A DNA stretch of 64,000 nucleotides from positions 62,001 to 126,000 of the forward strand of contig NZ_JAEKKT010000147.1 in NCBI RefSeq assembly GCF_019510245.1. The letters are read 5' to 3'. Shown piece after piece: positions 63,672-64,000 of the stretch (the first letter of the stretch is position 1; the number at the start of each line of letters is the position of its first letter). Under the pieces are notes generated by a model. That model ran no database searches. It saw nothing but the letters and a program-made list of their open reading frames with translations, and was not told the origin of the DNA. This DNA is from Streptomyces sp. (lineage in GTDB: Bacteria > Actinomycetota > Actinomycetes > Streptomycetales > Streptomycetaceae). The translations under genes were made by a program, and so were the position numbers.

Positions 63672-64000
63672 ATGACGGACTCAAGCTCCGCGCTGGTGCA
63701 GGAGCGGGCCGCGGTGGCGGACGTCTGCCGCCGTCTGGGGGCGGCGGGCCTGCTGATCGGTACGGCGGGCAACGTCAGCGTGCGGGTGGGGGACCGGGTC
63801 GCGGTCACCGCGACCGGCGCGGTGCTCGCCCAACTCACCGCGGGTCAGGTGACGGTGGTCGACCTGGACGGGAAGGCCGTCGCCGGGACCCTGCAGCCGA
63901 CCTCCGAACTCGACCTGCACCTCGGGGTCTACCGGCGTTACGGCGCCGGCGCGGTCGTCCACACGCACGCCCCGATGGCCACCGCCCTCTCCTGTGTCCT
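63672..64000 (+). CDS. Class II aldolase/adducin-family protein, 5' part only
   Basis: The window ends after 109 codons. MTDSSSALVQERAAVADVCR starts the gene; GLLIGTAGNVSVRVGD is the substrate loop of class II (fuculose-phosphate type) aldolases, TSELDLHLGVYRR follows, and VVHTHAPMATALSC carries the His-x-His zinc ligands. It probably cleaves a sugar phosphate or acts as an epimerase. No ribosome site is visible. Probably regulated by the divergent TetR. Confidence 0.85.
   Translation, partial: MTDSSSALVQERAAVADVCRRLGAAGLLIGTAGNVSVRVGDRVAVTATGAVLAQLTAGQVTVVDLDGKAVAGTLQPTSELDLHLGVYRRYGAGAVVHTHAPMATALSCV

Noticed and set aside
1..64000. CRISPR array, tRNA/rRNA genes, transposases, phage or conjugation genes
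   Set aside because: No regularly spaced repeats, no tRNA-like cloverleaf or rRNA segment, and no recognisable mobile-element protein was seen on either strand.

Overview
The window is from a high-GC actinobacterium, almost certainly Streptomyces or a close streptomycete. The evidence is extreme third-position GC bias, frequent GTG/TTG starts, many ATGA/GTGA gene overlaps, TANNNT -10 elements directly before leaderless starts, rare TTA codons, and typical streptomycete families (DUF6421, DUF6986, DUF5134, DUF4395, mycothiol-dependent MDMPI, F420/deazaflavin reductase, FtsX-type exporters). I saw no rRNA, tRNA, CRISPR array, transposase or prophage gene. It reads as chromosomal sequence with several small decay events.

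Layout. 1-11.5 kb: end of an SGNH hydrolase, NCS2 nucleobase permease, FprA-type ferredoxin reductase, TetR with an operator over its own start, HAD hydrolase, PAP2 phosphatase, M56 metalloprotease plus DUF5134 membrane protein, an FUSC-MarR operon, VOC, GNAT and GDPD proteins. 11.5-16.5 kb: an operon of DUF6421, SDR and threonine-aldolase-like PLP enzyme behind a palindrome-rich leader, then a transglutaminase-like gene and a broken B3/B4-domain gene. 16.5-23.6 kb: PlsC acyltransferase, divergent DUF4395/thioredoxin pair, a cysteine-type leader peptide before a flavin reductase, etfB-etfA with a strong terminator, a secreted EEP-family enzyme and an aldolase-like DUF6986 protein.

23.7-30.4 kb: a TTA-containing Ser/Thr kinase, a GGCT-like protein overlapping it tail to tail, a divergent LacI/ROK pair with operator-like palindromes, a tiny secreted protein and a P-loop kinase-Nudix fusion. 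30.6-36.6 kb: a five-gene oligopeptide/dipeptide ABC importer; its first ATPase gene carries an apparent 3'-terminal frameshift. 36.6-44.7 kb: kinase-fold protein, M20 dipeptidase, geranylgeranyl-reductase-like flavoprotein, F420-type reductase divergent from a TetR across an operator array, FBP protein divergent from a second TetR across a long palindrome, SGNH esterase and a TetR remnant. 44.8-53.6 kb: a two-component system, an MFS/MarR divergent pair, MDMPI and CPBP proteins, and an alpha/beta-hydrolase whose 3' end is fused by apparent deletion to a convergent MFS gene. 53.9-64 kb: two ABC ATPases convergent with two very large FtsX permeases (the second carries a TTA codon), a coupled TetR/P-loop pair and the start of a class II aldolase.

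Most functional units are regulator-plus-target pairs sharing an operator, or short translationally coupled operons. The most unusual items are the uncharacterised DUF6421-SDR-PLP operon, the cysteine-rich leader peptide before the flavin reductase, the two TTA-codon genes, and four decayed or frame-disrupted loci (B3/B4 protein, dppD, TetR remnant, hydrolase/MFS junction).
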